Shown: positions 1-9,990, counted from the stretch's first letter. The stretch: 64,000 bases of DNA from Aphodoplasma sp045626925 (GCA_045626925.1 JAZUQZ010000005.1:24886-88885); one strand, 5' to 3'. Translations and numbers: made by a program. Notes: generated by a model not told the origin, from the letters alone.

Positions 1-989
1 CTGCGTATCATTTCAGTGCGACCTCAAACTTTTATGAAAGTCTTGGTGTACTTATAAATTTTGTCCAAAATCCGTATTTTACAAAGCAGAGTGTTGACAA
101 AGAGCAGGGCATTATCGGTCAGGAAATTAAAATGTATGATGATGACCCGAATTGGCAAGTGTATTTTAATGTGTTGGGATGCCTTTATAACGAATGTTAT
201 GTGAAGTATGATATTGCCGGCACAGTGGAAAGCATTGCAACTATTGACAAAGACATTTTATATGATATATACTCTGTGTTTTATCATCCATCCAATATGG
301 TTTTGTTTATAGCAGGCGATGTAGACATAAATGATGTGAGCGAGTGTATAGAAAAGCATCTTAAAAAAATACAGCCACAAACTTCGCCTGTAAAAAGGAT
401 TTATCCTATAGAAAAAGAAGAGATTGCGTGCGATTATGTGCATCGCACACTTGATGTAGCTGTTCCGCTTTTTACGCTTGGTTTTAAAGATACTCAAACA
501 GATTTGTCGGGCAAGGCATTATTAAAAAAAGAAATCGAAATGGATATACTGCTTGAGATGCTATTTTCAAAAAGCTCTGATATTTATAAGACATTATATG
601 AGCAGAGCCTTATAAATGATAGCTTTGATGCTGATTATGAGTGCCATGAGGAGTATGCGTTTACATGTATAACCGGCGAGTCGAAAAATCCGTCAAAGGT
701 GCGCGACATAATAATAGACAAGCTTTCAAAAGTTGAACTTTCAACGGAGGACTATGAAAGGGCAAGAAAAGTCGTATGGGGCAATTATATCCGCACATAC
801 AACTCTACAGAGTCGATTGGTTATGTATTTGTTTTACACCTTTTGACAAAAATAAACTATTTCGATTTTAAAGAAGTATACGAAACTATAAGTTTTGATG
901 ATATAAAAGCAAGAAAAGAAAGAAATCTTGATATCAAAAAAAGTGCTTTGTCGGTGGTTGATAATATAAAGGGAGGGCTTGATGCTTGA
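1..989 (+). CDS. M16 family metallopeptidase, C-terminal part (YfmH-like), truncated by window edge
   Basis: The reading frame is open from the left edge (first full codon at base 3) to a TGA at 987-989, so only the C-terminal portion is present. The visible part starts in the middle of the first peptidase-like domain: the stretch KEQGIIGQEIKMYDD is typical of the YfmH/insulinase-like half-proteins, where it lies just after the zinc site, which is off-window. The rest resembles the two alpha/beta repeats of the family. YfmH-like M16 proteins usually occur in pairs in Firmicutes (YfmF/YfmH) and degrade peptides, but the substrate here is unknown. The stop overlaps the TTG start of lgt by 3 nt, so the two genes are likely cotranscribed. 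Confidence 0.85.
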   Translation, partial: AYHFSATSNFYESLGVLINFVQNPYFTKQSVDKEQGIIGQEIKMYDDDPNWQVYFNVLGCLYNECYVKYDIAGTVESIATIDKDILYDIYSVFYHPSNMVLFIAGDVDINDVSECIEKHLKKIQPQTSPVKRIYPIEKEEIACDYVHRTLDVAVPLFTLGFKDTQTDLSGKALLKKEIEMDILLEMLFSKSSDIYKTLYEQSLINDSFDADYECHEEYAFTCITGESKNPSKVRDIIIDKLSKVELSTEDYERARKVVWGNYIRTYNSTESIGYVFVLHLLTKINYFDFKEVYETISFDDIKARKERNLDIKKSALSVVDNIKGGLDA

Positions 990-1981
990 GTACAAACATA
1001 ATTTCGTTTCCAAAACTTAATATAAGTTTTGAAATAAACCGTATCGCGTTCAGCATTTTTGGCAAGCCGATATATTGGTATGGTATAATAATCGCAATAG
1101 GGTTTGCACTTGGCGTGTGGCTTGCGCTTGTTCGTGCAAAAAAGGCGGGCATTGATTATGACGCGATTTTGGATATTGTTTTGTGGGGACTGCCGACATG
1201 CATAGTTTGCGCAAGGCTTTTCTATGTAATAGGCGACCCAAGCGTGCTTGAAGGCGCATGGTGGAAGGTTTTTGCCGTATGGGAAGGTGGCATTGCAATT
1301 TTTGGTGCAATTATTGGTGCAATAATTGTCGGGTTTGTATATAGCAAAGCAAAAAAAATTGATACCGGGCTTCTTTTTGATGTGTGTGCGCCTGCAATTA
1401 TGCTTGGACAAATAATAGGCAGATGGGGCAATTTTGTAAATGCTGAAGTATATGGCGGTGTGACGGAGTCGCTGTTTGGTATGTCAATCAATGGCCGAGC
1501 GTGCGTCCAACCATTGTTTTTATATGAATCAATATGGATGATGATTGGACTTATTATGCTTTTGATATATCAAAAGCACAAGCATATAAACGGAGAGATA
1601 TTTTTGATTTACATAATGTGGTATGGCGTTGGCAGAAGTGTGCTTGAAACATTTCGCCAAGAGGAATATATCCTTCAAATATGGGGTATGCCGATGTCAC
1701 AGAATGTTGCAATAATCGCCTTTTTGGTTGCACTTGTACTTTATATATATCTTCGTAAAAAGAACAATTTGAAAAAAAACCAAAAGACAGGTATGGACAA
1801 AGGTTCTATAGGGGGAAAAGATAATATGAATGAGATTGATACATTGAAAGAAGAAATCAAAACAATGAGAAAAAATCTTAACAAGCTTTATGTCGAGGGC
1901 GTGAGTGAAGAGCAAATACTTGAAAGCAGTATTGCACTTGATAAAAAAATTGATGAATACAACAAACTAAACAACATCTGA
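986..1981 (+). CDS. lgt: Prolipoprotein diacylglyceryl transferase with C-terminal Spo0E-like domain
   Basis: Lgt transfers diacylglycerol from phosphatidylglycerol to the lipobox cysteine of prolipoproteins at the membrane. The first ~257 residues are a typical multi-pass Lgt: the signature GRWGNF is at residues 145-150 and the conserved arginine segment around R217-R224 is present. The start is TTG at 986, preceded by AAAGGGAGGG; the nearby ATG at 982 is in another frame. After the last membrane segment comes a basic linker (258-280) and then a ~50-residue helical tail carrying S-x-x-x-D (S315 to D319), the signature of Spo0E-like aspartyl-phosphate phosphatases. Lgt is usually 260-290 aa; this protein is 331 aa. 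The tail also has its own in-frame ribosome-binding site and start. Confidence 0.92.
   Translation: MSTNIISFPKLNISFEINRIAFSIFGKPIYWYGIIIAIGFALGVWLALVRAKKAGIDYDAILDIVLWGLPTCIVCARLFYVIGDPSVLEGAWWKVFAVWEGGIAIFGAIIGAIIVGFVYSKAKKIDTGLLFDVCAPAIMLGQIIGRWGNFVNAEVYGGVTESLFGMSINGRACVQPLFLYESIWMMIGLIMLLIYQKHKHINGEIFLIYIMWYGVGRSVLETFRQEEYILQIWGMPMSQNVAIIAFLVALVLYIYLRKKNNLKKNQKTGMDKGSIGGKDNMNEIDTLKEEIKTMRKNLNKLYVEGVSEEQILESSIALDKKIDEYNKLNNI
1826..1981 (+). CDS. Possible internal in-frame translation product: stand-alone Spo0E-like protein (51 aa)
   Basis: Inside the lgt frame, ATG at 1826 is preceded by AGGGGG (1810-1815, spacing 10), a better site than many real starts here. Translation from it would give 51 residues covering exactly the Spo0E-like helical hairpin with S-x-x-x-D (residues 35-39 of the short form). 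Spo0E family proteins are small (about 50-85 aa) and dephosphorylate Spo0A~P, delaying sporulation. What I see is the domain, the in-frame start and the ribosome-binding site. That both a fusion and a free protein are made is inference; the site could also be the remnant of two genes that fused by loss of the lgt stop codon. Confidence 0.4.
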   Translation: MNEIDTLKEEIKTMRKNLNKLYVEGVSEEQILESSIALDKKIDEYNKLNNI

Positions 1982-1983
1982 AA

Positions 1984-2024
1984 AGACGGGCGCATAAGCA
2001 TATAGGATATGTGCGTCCTTTTTT
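1984..2024 (+). terminator. Intrinsic terminator after lgt
   Basis: A nine-pair stem (GGGCGCATA against TATGTGCGTCC, allowing two G-U pairs) is followed by a run of six T. It lies between the lgt stop and the addB ribosome-binding site, so addAB probably depends partly on readthrough or on a promoter I could not place. Confidence 0.65.
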
Positions 2025-2046
2025 CTTTATATAGGAGGGCAAAATA

Positions 2047-5000
2047 ATGCGTCTTGATATATTGTATGGTCGCGCAGGGAGCGGCAAAACGCACGAATGT
2101 ATAGAAAAAATAAAAAAGCTTATAGCCATGGGTGAAAAATGTGTTATGATTGTGCCCGAGCAGTTTTGTTATAGGACGGAAAAACTGCTCATATCACAAA
2201 TAGGAGCGATAAGCGCCCAAACGGCCGAGGTGCTTACATTTACGAGGCTTGCAGGGAGAATTTTTGCCCAAAATAGCGGCGCTGTAAAGCTTCCGTTGTC
2301 GGCTGCCGGCAAAAATATGCTTATGTATCGTGCAATTTTGTCATCAAAAAGCAACCTTAGAGCATATTCGCTCGCGGCGGAAAAAAGCGGCTTTGCGGAC
2401 AAAGTTATGACGATGATTTCGGAGTTTAAACGCTATGGAATATTGCCCGAAGATGTAGAAAAAATAAGCAATGAAATTACAAAGCCAAACCTTGCGGCAA
2501 AGCTTTGTGATTTGGCCTTGATATATAAGAAATATGAGGACTTGTTTTTAGATAGTTATAGTGATTTTGAGGATAATTTATACATAGCTGCCGAGCTTTT
2601 GGGGCAGGGGGATTATTTGAAAAATGTTCATATTTTTATCGATGAATTTACAGACTTTTTGCCACAGCATTATAAAATGATTGAGTCGCTATGCATGCGT
2701 GCAAGCGACATGACCTTGTGTCTTTGCACAGATAAAACACTTTCTACAAGTGGCACCTTTGCGCCTGCTACAAGGACATATCACAAGATAAAGGCTATGT
2801 GCAACGATATAAATGTGCCGTTTTCTGCAAATTATATAGAGCAGAGCGCACCACATATACAATCAAAAGAGCTTGTGCATCTTGAAAAAAATTATACAAA
2901 AATAAGCCCTGAAATATATGATGATAAAACAAAGGATATATTGGTTTTTGAGTCACTTAATGTATATTCGGAAATTGAAGCCGCAGCAAAAAGAATTTTG
3001 GTACTTGTGCGCGACAACGGTGCAAGATGGAGAGATATTTCGGTGTGTTGTGGCGATAGTGAGATGTATTTTGAACCTATAAAAACGATATTTGCACGCT
3101 ATGAAATACCGTGCTTTTTAGCAGAAAAAAGCGATATTTCATCACATCCGCTCGTGCTTACAATTCTTTCTGCCTTGGATGTTTTAATCAGTGGCTTTAG
3201 CTATGAGAGTGTTTTTACATATTTAAAAACAGGCTTTGCAAACATAACTATGGACGAGTGTGATATTTTAGAAAACTATGTGCTTGCCACAGGTGCAACA
3301 AAGCGTGCATGGCTCGATGAAAAGGTCTGGAGCTATAAAAACAGTATGTTAGATGATGAGTCGGGCGAAAATGCAGGGGTCGATGAAATACGACGCCGCG
3401 TTATTGCACCTATTATGAAATTGCGCGAAAATATAGGCAGCAAGCATACGGCCGCGCATGCATGCGAGGCGATTTATAACTTTGTGTGCGAGCTTGGCAT
3501 GGATAAAAAAACGCAAAAGCTTATAGACGAGTTTAAAGACTCAGGCGAGCTTGTGCGTGCAAATATGTATACGCGCATATGGAACAGTATAATTGGCATA
3601 CTTGACCAAATTATGCTTACGACCGGCGATAAAAAAATAGGTATGGAACAGCTTCGAAATTTGCTCGAAACAGGATTTTTAAAAGAACAAATGGGCATAA
3701 TTCCACAATTGGCAGATGCAGTATCGGTTGTTGATGTGCCGAATATGCGTGCACAAGAGTGCGAATATCTTTTTGCCCTTGGCACAAATACGGGTGCGTT
3801 TGCCCTTGGCACATCGATGGAGGGAATACTCACAGATGCTGAACGCGAAGTGCTTGAACAGATGGGGATGACGCTTGCACCGACGGTGCGCATGTCACTG
3901 TTTGATGCGGACTTTTTGATTTATAAGGCACTTACACGCCCAGCAAAAAAACTGTTTTTGAGTTATCCGCTTTCAAAAATGGATGGCTCTGCACTTGCAG
4001 AGTCCCAATTGTGCCGCGATATAAAAAATATTTTTTCGTCGATACATATCGAAGATGATTTTAATCAAACAGATGATGAGTTCTTTCTTGGTTCACCGGA
4101 GTCGACTTTTGGTGAGCTTATAAGGCGTCTGGGAGACAATTACAACAAAGAAAAAGGCCTTGTAGAACAAGTTTATTTGTGGTATAAATCGAATGAGAAA
4201 TATGGAGAAAAGCTTGACAGACTTGAAAATGCGCTATTGTACAGTAGTGAGGCTATGACGCTTTTGCCACGCCAAACAGAAACAATATACAAAAACGGTA
4301 TTAACTCAAGTGTAAGCAGACTTGAGCGCTACAGCAAATGCCCATTTTCGTATTTTATAGAGTACACGCTTAAAGCAAAGGAACGAAAAATCCTAAAAAT
4401 TGGTGCGCCGGATATAGGAAGCATAATACATCTGGTGCTTGAACGATTTACAAAAATTATTGCACAGGATAATGTAAAATGGACAGAAATAAGCGAAGAA
4501 TATGTCGAGGCAACGGTTTCATCAATCATGGATGATATGAGCGAAAAAATGCTAAATTCTTCTGCTCTTGCAAACAGGTCAACCCAGTACATTCTTCAAA
4601 GAATAAGACGAAATCTTGTGCGTTGTGTAAAGCTTTTGATTATGCATATTGCATCGGGCAGATTTGAACCTGCAGGCAGTGAGGTAGAATTTGGTGACAA
4701 TGGCGAAATAAGTGCAGTTATAGTAGACCTTACAAGCGGCAAAAAACTAAAAATTCATGGCAAAATTGACCGAATTGATAAGTGTGAAACAAGTGATGGC
4801 ACATATTACAGAGTAGTTGATTATAAATCGGGCAGCAAAACCTTTAGCCTTGGAAATATATATAATAAGCTTGATTTGCAGCTTGTTGTATATCTTGATG
4901 CGGCTATGAATAATAAAAAGGATGCAAAGCCTGCGGGAATGTTATATTTTAATGTGCGCGAGCCTATGATAAAAGCATCATCGCTAATGAGCGATGAAGA

Positions 5001-5406
5001 AGCGGCAAAATCATTAAAAGACAGTATGAAGCTGAACGGACTTTTGTTAAACGATGTTGAGATAATGCGCGATATGGATAGAAATTTTGAGCAAGGGTCG
5101 GAGTTTTTGCCGATAACGATGAATAATGGCGGCGAAATGCGTATAACAAGCACCCTTGCAACAATGAGCCAATTTAAGCTTTTATCTGATTATGTAAAAA
5201 AGGCATTAAAGCAAATCGGCAACAAAATAATAAACGGAAATATTGATATTATGCCATATAAAAATAATGATAGTTCGTCATGCTCATATTGTGCGTACAA
5301 GCCCGTATGCAAGTTTGATATATCAAAGAGCAAAAAAGGCTACAGAATGTGTGAAAAAACAACGGCATCAACTGTATGGGATATGATTCGTGAGGATAGG
5401 GGGTGA
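2047..5406 (+). CDS. addB: ATP-dependent helicase/nuclease subunit B
   Basis: AddB pairs with AddA to resect double-strand breaks and stop at Chi in Firmicutes. The protein is 1119 aa, in the normal range. Walker A GRAGSGKT is at residues 8-15. The C-terminal RecB-type nuclease domain shows the metal-binding D and the DYK-type motif VVDYKSG, and is held by the four-cysteine iron-sulfur staple C765, C1079, C1082, C1088, with the same spacing as known AddB. The start ATG at 2047 has AGGAGGGC upstream. addA follows 4 nt after the stop, so they form a translationally coupled pair. Confidence 0.96.
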   Translation: MRLDILYGRAGSGKTHECIEKIKKLIAMGEKCVMIVPEQFCYRTEKLLISQIGAISAQTAEVLTFTRLAGRIFAQNSGAVKLPLSAAGKNMLMYRAILSSKSNLRAYSLAAEKSGFADKVMTMISEFKRYGILPEDVEKISNEITKPNLAAKLCDLALIYKKYEDLFLDSYSDFEDNLYIAAELLGQGDYLKNVHIFIDEFTDFLPQHYKMIESLCMRASDMTLCLCTDKTLSTSGTFAPATRTYHKIKAMCNDINVPFSANYIEQSAPHIQSKELVHLEKNYTKISPEIYDDKTKDILVFESLNVYSEIEAAAKRILVLVRDNGARWRDISVCCGDSEMYFEPIKTIFARYEIPCFLAEKSDISSHPLVLTILSALDVLISGFSYESVFTYLKTGFANITMDECDILENYVLATGATKRAWLDEKVWSYKNSMLDDESGENAGVDEIRRRVIAPIMKLRENIGSKHTAAHACEAIYNFVCELGMDKKTQKLIDEFKDSGELVRANMYTRIWNSIIGILDQIMLTTGDKKIGMEQLRNLLETGFLKEQMGIIPQLADAVSVVDVPNMRAQECEYLFALGTNTGAFALGTSMEGILTDAEREVLEQMGMTLAPTVRMSLFDADFLIYKALTRPAKKLFLSYPLSKMDGSALAESQLCRDIKNIFSSIHIEDDFNQTDDEFFLGSPESTFGELIRRLGDNYNKEKGLVEQVYLWYKSNEKYGEKLDRLENALLYSSEAMTLLPRQTETIYKNGINSSVSRLERYSKCPFSYFIEYTLKAKERKILKIGAPDIGSIIHLVLERFTKIIAQDNVKWTEISEEYVEATVSSIMDDMSEKMLNSSALANRSTQYILQRIRRNLVRCVKLLIMHIASGRFEPAGSEVEFGDNGEISAVIVDLTSGKKLKIHGKIDRIDKCETSDGTYYRVVDYKSGSKTFSLGNIYNKLDLQLVVYLDAAMNNKKDAKPAGMLYFNVREPMIKASSLMSDEEAAKSLKDSMKLNGLLLNDVEIMRDMDRNFEQGSEFLPITMNNGGEMRITSTLATMSQFKLLSDYVKKALKQIGNKIINGNIDIMPYKNNDSSSCSYCAYKPVCKFDISKSKKGYRMCEKTTASTVWDMIREDRG

Positions 5407-5410
5407 GCGT

Positions 5411-8400
5411 ATGGCAATAAGCTGGACAGATGAGCAAAAAAAAGCAATCGACAAAGATGGGTGCAATTTGATTGTTGCGGCGGCTGCGGGCTCGGGTAAG
5501 ACGGCTGTTTTAGTAGAAAAAATTGTGAATATAATTGAAAGCGGGACGGATATTGATTCGTTGCTTATAACTACTTTTACTGAAGCGGCTGCAAAAAAGA
5601 TGCGACAGGAAATTTGTGATGAAATTAAAAGACGACTTGTAAATGACAGGAAAAACTCACATCTTGCACGCCAGCTTGTTCTGATTGGGCGTGCTGATAT
5701 ATGCACGATTGACTCGTTTTGTATGAAAATTGTACGATCAAATTTTCATCTTCTTGACATAGAGCCCGATTTTAAAATTGCAGACCCAAACGAGGCGGAG
5801 CTTTTGCGCACACAAGTGACAGAAGAGCTTTTTGGCGAGTTGTATGAACAAAATGATGATGATTTTTACAATTTGCTCGAAGCTTATGCGTCCCAGCGGG
5901 GCGATGATGCGCTTATGGAGATTGTTTTGTCGTTTCATAGCTTTGTGCGCACTATACCAAATTATGAGCAGTGGCTTTTGGATTGTGCTGATATGTATAA
6001 CAGCTTTGGAGAAAATATTTTTGACACAATTTGGGGTAAGATAATATTACAAAGTACCCAAACAAAAATAGACGGATATATTATGAGTGTGCGGGATGCG
6101 CTTGATTATGCAAGGCAAACGGAGCAAATGAACAGCTATGTTGTACCGTTGGAAATTGATTTGCGCGAGCTTACCGAAATAAAAAGCATATTAAAAGATG
6201 CAAGTTTTGATGAAATCGCACACAGGATAAATTCGTTTTCGCTTGCAACGGGTGGCCGCGCAAAAAACAAGACTCCCGATGAGATAAAAGAACCATTGAT
6301 AAGTAAGCGCAAATATGCAGCAGATGGTATGAAAAACCTTGCGGCAGAGTTTTTTTATGATGATGAAGAGGGAATAAAAAAAGAGATAGAATACACAAGC
6401 TCACAGGTTAAAACCTTGTGTAATGTTGTTTGTATGCTCGAAAAACGATTCTTTGAAATGAAAAACAAGCGTGGCATACTTGATTTTTCTGACCTTGAAC
6501 ACCTTACATTAAAGGTGCTTACAAAAACGGATGATAACGGGAACACTGCACCAAGTGCGGTGGCACTTGAGCTTAAAAACAAGTATAAAATGATACTTAT
6601 AGATGAGTATCAGGATTCGAACGAGCTTCAGGAAACAATATTTTCGCGCATTGCTCGTGAGGATAATATATTTATGGTGGGCGATTTAAAGCAGAGTATA
6701 TATCGTTTTAGACATACAAACCCACTTTTGTTTAAAAACAAAAAGGATACATATAGTGACGATTCCGGCATTAACCAAAGGGTTATAATGTCGAAAAATT
6801 TCAGAAGCAGAAAGCCCGTCATAGATTTTGTAAACTTTGTTATGAGTCAGGCGGCGTCCCCGCTTGTGGGCGAAATGGAGTATGATGATACAGAGTCTTT
6901 GTGTTATGAGGCATCATATCCGGACGATGTTGCTTGTGATAAAGCGGTCGAAGTACATATTATAGACGATGGAGACAGAAAAGACACCGAAAGTGATAAC
7001 GATGATTCGATTTTTGGCGCAGAAGCAGAGGCAGTTTGTGTTGCAAAACGAATTTTGCAACTAAAGCGCGATGGCTTTGAGGTGTATGACAAAAAAGAAG
7101 GGATGCGTCCGCTGCAATATAAAGATATAGTTATTTTGATGCGTTCGCCAAGCGTAGATGCACAGATTTTTTCAGATGTTTTAACAAGTTATGGAATACC
7201 GACCTTTTCTGATGTTGGCGGCGGATACTTTAATACAGATGAAATTGAGCTTATGTTGTCGACGCTATCTGTTGTCGACAATCCGCAACAAGACATAAAT
7301 CTTCTTGCACTTATGCGTTCTCCAATAGGCAATTTTAATGATGTAGAGCTTATGGACATACGCTTGTGCGACACAAAGTCGGATATTTACAGTGCACTTT
7401 GTGCTTGTGCGGAAGAAAGCACAATGCTTGGTGTAAAATGTGCTGCCTTTATAGCTCGCATAAATGACTGGCGAAAAAAGGCATTATATATGAGTGTGCA
7501 CGAATTTATACAATATTTATATAGCGATACGGGATATTTTGATATTGCCGGAGCAGGCGATTTGGGAACACAAAGGCAGGCAAATTTGAATTTGCTTTTG
7601 GAATACGCACGAAGCTATGAAAAAACAAGCTTTAAGGGACTGTTTAACTTTATAAGCTATGTCGAGCGCGTAAAAGGCTCAAGAAATGATTTTGGCAGTG
7701 CAAAAATCCTTGGTGAAAATCAGGATGTAGTGCGAATTATGAGCATACATAAAAGCAAAGGACTCGAATTTGGGGTTGTGTTTGTGACGCGACTTGCAAA
7801 AAAGTTTAACACGCGCGATTTGAGCAATAGCTTGCTTATGCATGGCGAGTTTGGTCTTGGTGTAGATTATATTGATATTGATAACAGGTACAAATTCTCG
7901 ACACTTATAAAGCGCGCAATAAAAGAAAAACTTAGATATGAGCTTTTGTCAGAGGAAATACGGGTGTTGTATGTGGCGTTGACGCGTGCGCGGGACAAGC
8001 TTATCTTGACGCTTGCGCCCACGGATGTTGATGCAAAAAAGAAGCGTTGGATATCGGGCGCAAAATCGCTTGATAATGAGCATTTGCCGCTATATTATAC
8101 ATCCTCGGCACAAGGAATCGGAGATTGGATTATGGGTGCGCTTATGCGTCATAAAGCATGCCGAAATTATGCGGGCGAATATATATCGTGTGCAGAAAAC
8201 GAGGCACAAATCGAGCTTTATGTTGAACGCGAGCGTTTATGTTCACCAAGTGATACATATGAAAAGCTGAGTATAAAGCCATCAAACAATAATTATACGG
8301 CGCTTGTGGAGGAAAAACTAGGTTATAAATATCCATATGAAAACGCACGCAAAGTGCCGACAAAAATTTCTGTTACAGAGATGAAACGCCTGGTTGATAA

Positions 8401-8995
8401 CGAGCTTGATACAGAACAGATGCGACTTTGTGGCGAGCATATGATATCGATGCCGAACTTTTTGAGTCAAAAGACACAGATGAGTGCCGCTCAAAAAGGA
8501 AGTGCGCTCCATTTTGTGATGCAAAATCTTGACTTATCAAAGATGCTTGATGAAAATGGAATTCGTGAGCAAATAGAGAGTATGCTTTTGGGCAAGGTAA
8601 TCACAAAAGAATATGCCGAGGTTGCAAATGCAAAGAAAATAGCGGACTTTTTTGATAGCGAGCTTGGCAGACGAATGGTTGCATCAAAAAATGTTGTAAG
8701 AGAATCGCCGTTTGAAATTGCAATAGATGCATCAAAAATTATTGGCGATAGTGCTTGTGGCGAACAGGTCTTGCTTCAAGGTATAATTGATTGTTATTTT
8801 TACGAAAACGATGAAATTGTTTTGGTGGATTACAAGACGGATTTTGTGCGTAATGAAGATGACATAGCAAAAATAAAACAAAGATATGAAGTACAGCTTG
8901 AGCTTTATGCATATGCTTTGGAACAAATTACAAACAAACGCGTCAAGGAGAAAAATTTGTATTTATTTTCCTCAAAAAGTGTGATACAATATTAG
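5411..8995 (+). CDS. addA: ATP-dependent helicase/nuclease subunit A
   Basis: UvrD-type 3'-5' helicase and nuclease subunit of the AddAB recombination complex, about 1194 aa. The start at ATG 5411 (MAISWTDEQ) is chosen over an in-frame upstream ATG at 5390 because it follows an AGGGGGTGAG site and matches the usual AddA N-terminus. Helicase motifs in order: AAAGSGKT (residues 24-31), TTFTEAAA, DEYQDSN, VGDLKQSIYRFR, the IHKSKGLEF motif and the VALTRARD motif. The C-terminal nuclease domain ends with GIIDCY and VDYKTD. All key residues look intact. Confidence 0.96.
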   Translation: MAISWTDEQKKAIDKDGCNLIVAAAAGSGKTAVLVEKIVNIIESGTDIDSLLITTFTEAAAKKMRQEICDEIKRRLVNDRKNSHLARQLVLIGRADICTIDSFCMKIVRSNFHLLDIEPDFKIADPNEAELLRTQVTEELFGELYEQNDDDFYNLLEAYASQRGDDALMEIVLSFHSFVRTIPNYEQWLLDCADMYNSFGENIFDTIWGKIILQSTQTKIDGYIMSVRDALDYARQTEQMNSYVVPLEIDLRELTEIKSILKDASFDEIAHRINSFSLATGGRAKNKTPDEIKEPLISKRKYAADGMKNLAAEFFYDDEEGIKKEIEYTSSQVKTLCNVVCMLEKRFFEMKNKRGILDFSDLEHLTLKVLTKTDDNGNTAPSAVALELKNKYKMILIDEYQDSNELQETIFSRIAREDNIFMVGDLKQSIYRFRHTNPLLFKNKKDTYSDDSGINQRVIMSKNFRSRKPVIDFVNFVMSQAASPLVGEMEYDDTESLCYEASYPDDVACDKAVEVHIIDDGDRKDTESDNDDSIFGAEAEAVCVAKRILQLKRDGFEVYDKKEGMRPLQYKDIVILMRSPSVDAQIFSDVLTSYGIPTFSDVGGGYFNTDEIELMLSTLSVVDNPQQDINLLALMRSPIGNFNDVELMDIRLCDTKSDIYSALCACAEESTMLGVKCAAFIARINDWRKKALYMSVHEFIQYLYSDTGYFDIAGAGDLGTQRQANLNLLLEYARSYEKTSFKGLFNFISYVERVKGSRNDFGSAKILGENQDVVRIMSIHKSKGLEFGVVFVTRLAKKFNTRDLSNSLLMHGEFGLGVDYIDIDNRYKFSTLIKRAIKEKLRYELLSEEIRVLYVALTRARDKLILTLAPTDVDAKKKRWISGAKSLDNEHLPLYYTSSAQGIGDWIMGALMRHKACRNYAGEYISCAENEAQIELYVERERLCSPSDTYEKLSIKPSNNNYTALVEEKLGYKYPYENARKVPTKISVTEMKRLVDNELDTEQMRLCGEHMISMPNFLSQKTQMSAAQKGSALHFVMQNLDLSKMLDENGIREQIESMLLGKVITKEYAEVANAKKIADFFDSELGRRMVASKNVVRESPFEIAIDASKIIGDSACGEQVLLQGIIDCYFYENDEIVLVDYKTDFVRNEDDIAKIKQRYEVQLELYAYALEQITNKRVKEKNLYLFSSKSVIQY

Positions 8996-9030
8996 CATAT
9001 AAGATTGGCTGTTTTATTGGGGGTGCCAAA

Positions 9031-9360
9031 ATGGCTTCAAAAACTATATTTAAAGATGTTAGTCGCGCGCCAAAAGACAAAACAAAGACTGTTGCAGTTG
9101 CTTTTGGAATTATTGTTGTGCTTTTAGTTGTTTTTATAGTATGGTGTGCGTTTATGTATTCTGATAGTGGCATATATGAGAGTGCGGTGCATGATGTAAG
9201 CGCAATGAAAATTCAGCTTGAGGAAAAGGATGCTCAAATAAATGCACTAAAAGAGCAGATTATACAGCTTGAAGAGCAAAAAAAAGAGCTTGAGGCGACA
9301 CTTGTGCCACCGGAACCGATTCAAACGCCAAGTGCAGATGACTCATCTGTGCAAGAGTGA
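9031..9360 (+). CDS. Small single-pass membrane protein with coiled coil, unknown function
   Basis: A 109-residue protein with a basic cytoplasmic N-terminus (about 1-27), one strong hydrophobic segment (about 28-50), then an extracytoplasmic heptad-rich helix (about 65-92, rich in E, K, Q, L) and a short P/T/S tail. The topology resembles DivIC/FtsL-type septal proteins, but I see no diagnostic motif and do not assign it. The ATG follows TGGGGGTG. It sits between addA and yceD, 35 nt after addA, and is probably the last gene of the addBA unit because a strong promoter follows it. Confidence 0.7.
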   Translation: MASKTIFKDVSRAPKDKTKTVAVAFGIIVVLLVVFIVWCAFMYSDSGIYESAVHDVSAMKIQLEEKDAQINALKEQIIQLEEQKKELEATLVPPEPIQTPSADDSSVQE

Positions 9361-9413
9361 GCGTGACCGTTTAAACAAAAAATATAAATCGTTACAAAAA
9401 AATTCAAAAACAC

Positions 9414-9442
9414 TTGACAATAGCAAAAAAAATCAGTATAAT
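9414..9442 (+). promoter_or_regulatory. Sigma-A type promoter for yceD-rpmF
   Basis: Perfect consensus: TTGACA at 9414-9419, 17-nt spacer, TATAAT at 9437-9442. It lies 30 nt upstream of the yceD start. Confidence 0.88.
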
Positions 9443-9471
9443 ATTAGTTGCGGCTTTTATGAGGTGTAATT

Positions 9472-9990
9472 ATGGAACTTAATTTATCTGACATTGTAAA
9501 GAATGAAGGAAGCAAAAAAAGTTTTTGCGAACAGATAAAAATTGAGCCGGTAAAGTACTCCGGTTTTGAGGTGTCTTTTAACGGAGATGTATCTTTGAGC
9601 GGAAGCGTTAAAAATGTAAGCGGCGTGCTTGAGCTTAAGGCTGAGGCAAAGGGGAGGCTTGCGACACAGTGTGCGCGCTGCCTTGAGTCGATTGAAAAAG
9701 AGTTTTGCGCAGTTGTTGATGAAACGCTGTTGCAAGAGGATGCAGAAAATGCCGATGTGCAAAATATTGGTGAAAGTGATGTTATCGTATTTTCCGGTTA
9801 TTCTTTGCCAATTGATGAAATTGTATTAAACAGCATATTGGTAAGTATGGATGTGAAGTATCTTTGCACTGATGATTGCAAAGGCTTGTGCTCGGTATGC
9901 GGTACAAATTTAAATGTTGCGCAGTGCAACTGTAAAAGTGACTATATTGACCCTCGGTTTGAAGTGTTATCAAAATTATGTGATAAATAA
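9472..9990 (+). CDS. yceD: YceD/DUF177 family protein
   Basis: 172 aa. YceD proteins are almost always encoded just upstream of rpmF and are linked to 23S rRNA/large-subunit maturation; the exact activity is not settled. The sequence shows a mid-protein CARCLE motif and a C-terminal cysteine cluster (CTDDCKGLCSVCG then CNC), typical of the Gram-positive form. The ATG follows GAGGTG. rpmF starts 30 nt after the stop, giving the classic yceD-rpmF operon driven by the consensus promoter upstream. Confidence 0.9.
   Translation: MELNLSDIVKNEGSKKSFCEQIKIEPVKYSGFEVSFNGDVSLSGSVKNVSGVLELKAEAKGRLATQCARCLESIEKEFCAVVDETLLQEDAENADVQNIGESDVIVFSGYSLPIDEIVLNSILVSMDVKYLCTDDCKGLCSVCGTNLNVAQCNCKSDYIDPRFEVLSKLCDK

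Noticed and set aside
857..1411. 184-codon open frame on the minus strand across the M16/lgt junction
   Set aside because: It is a shadow of two well-supported plus-strand genes; its product is rich in C, N and K with no domain, and it lacks a ribosome-binding site.
3474..3893. 139-codon minus-strand frame inside addB
   Set aside because: Shadow of a conserved AddB region; low-complexity serine/isoleucine-rich translation, no start signal.
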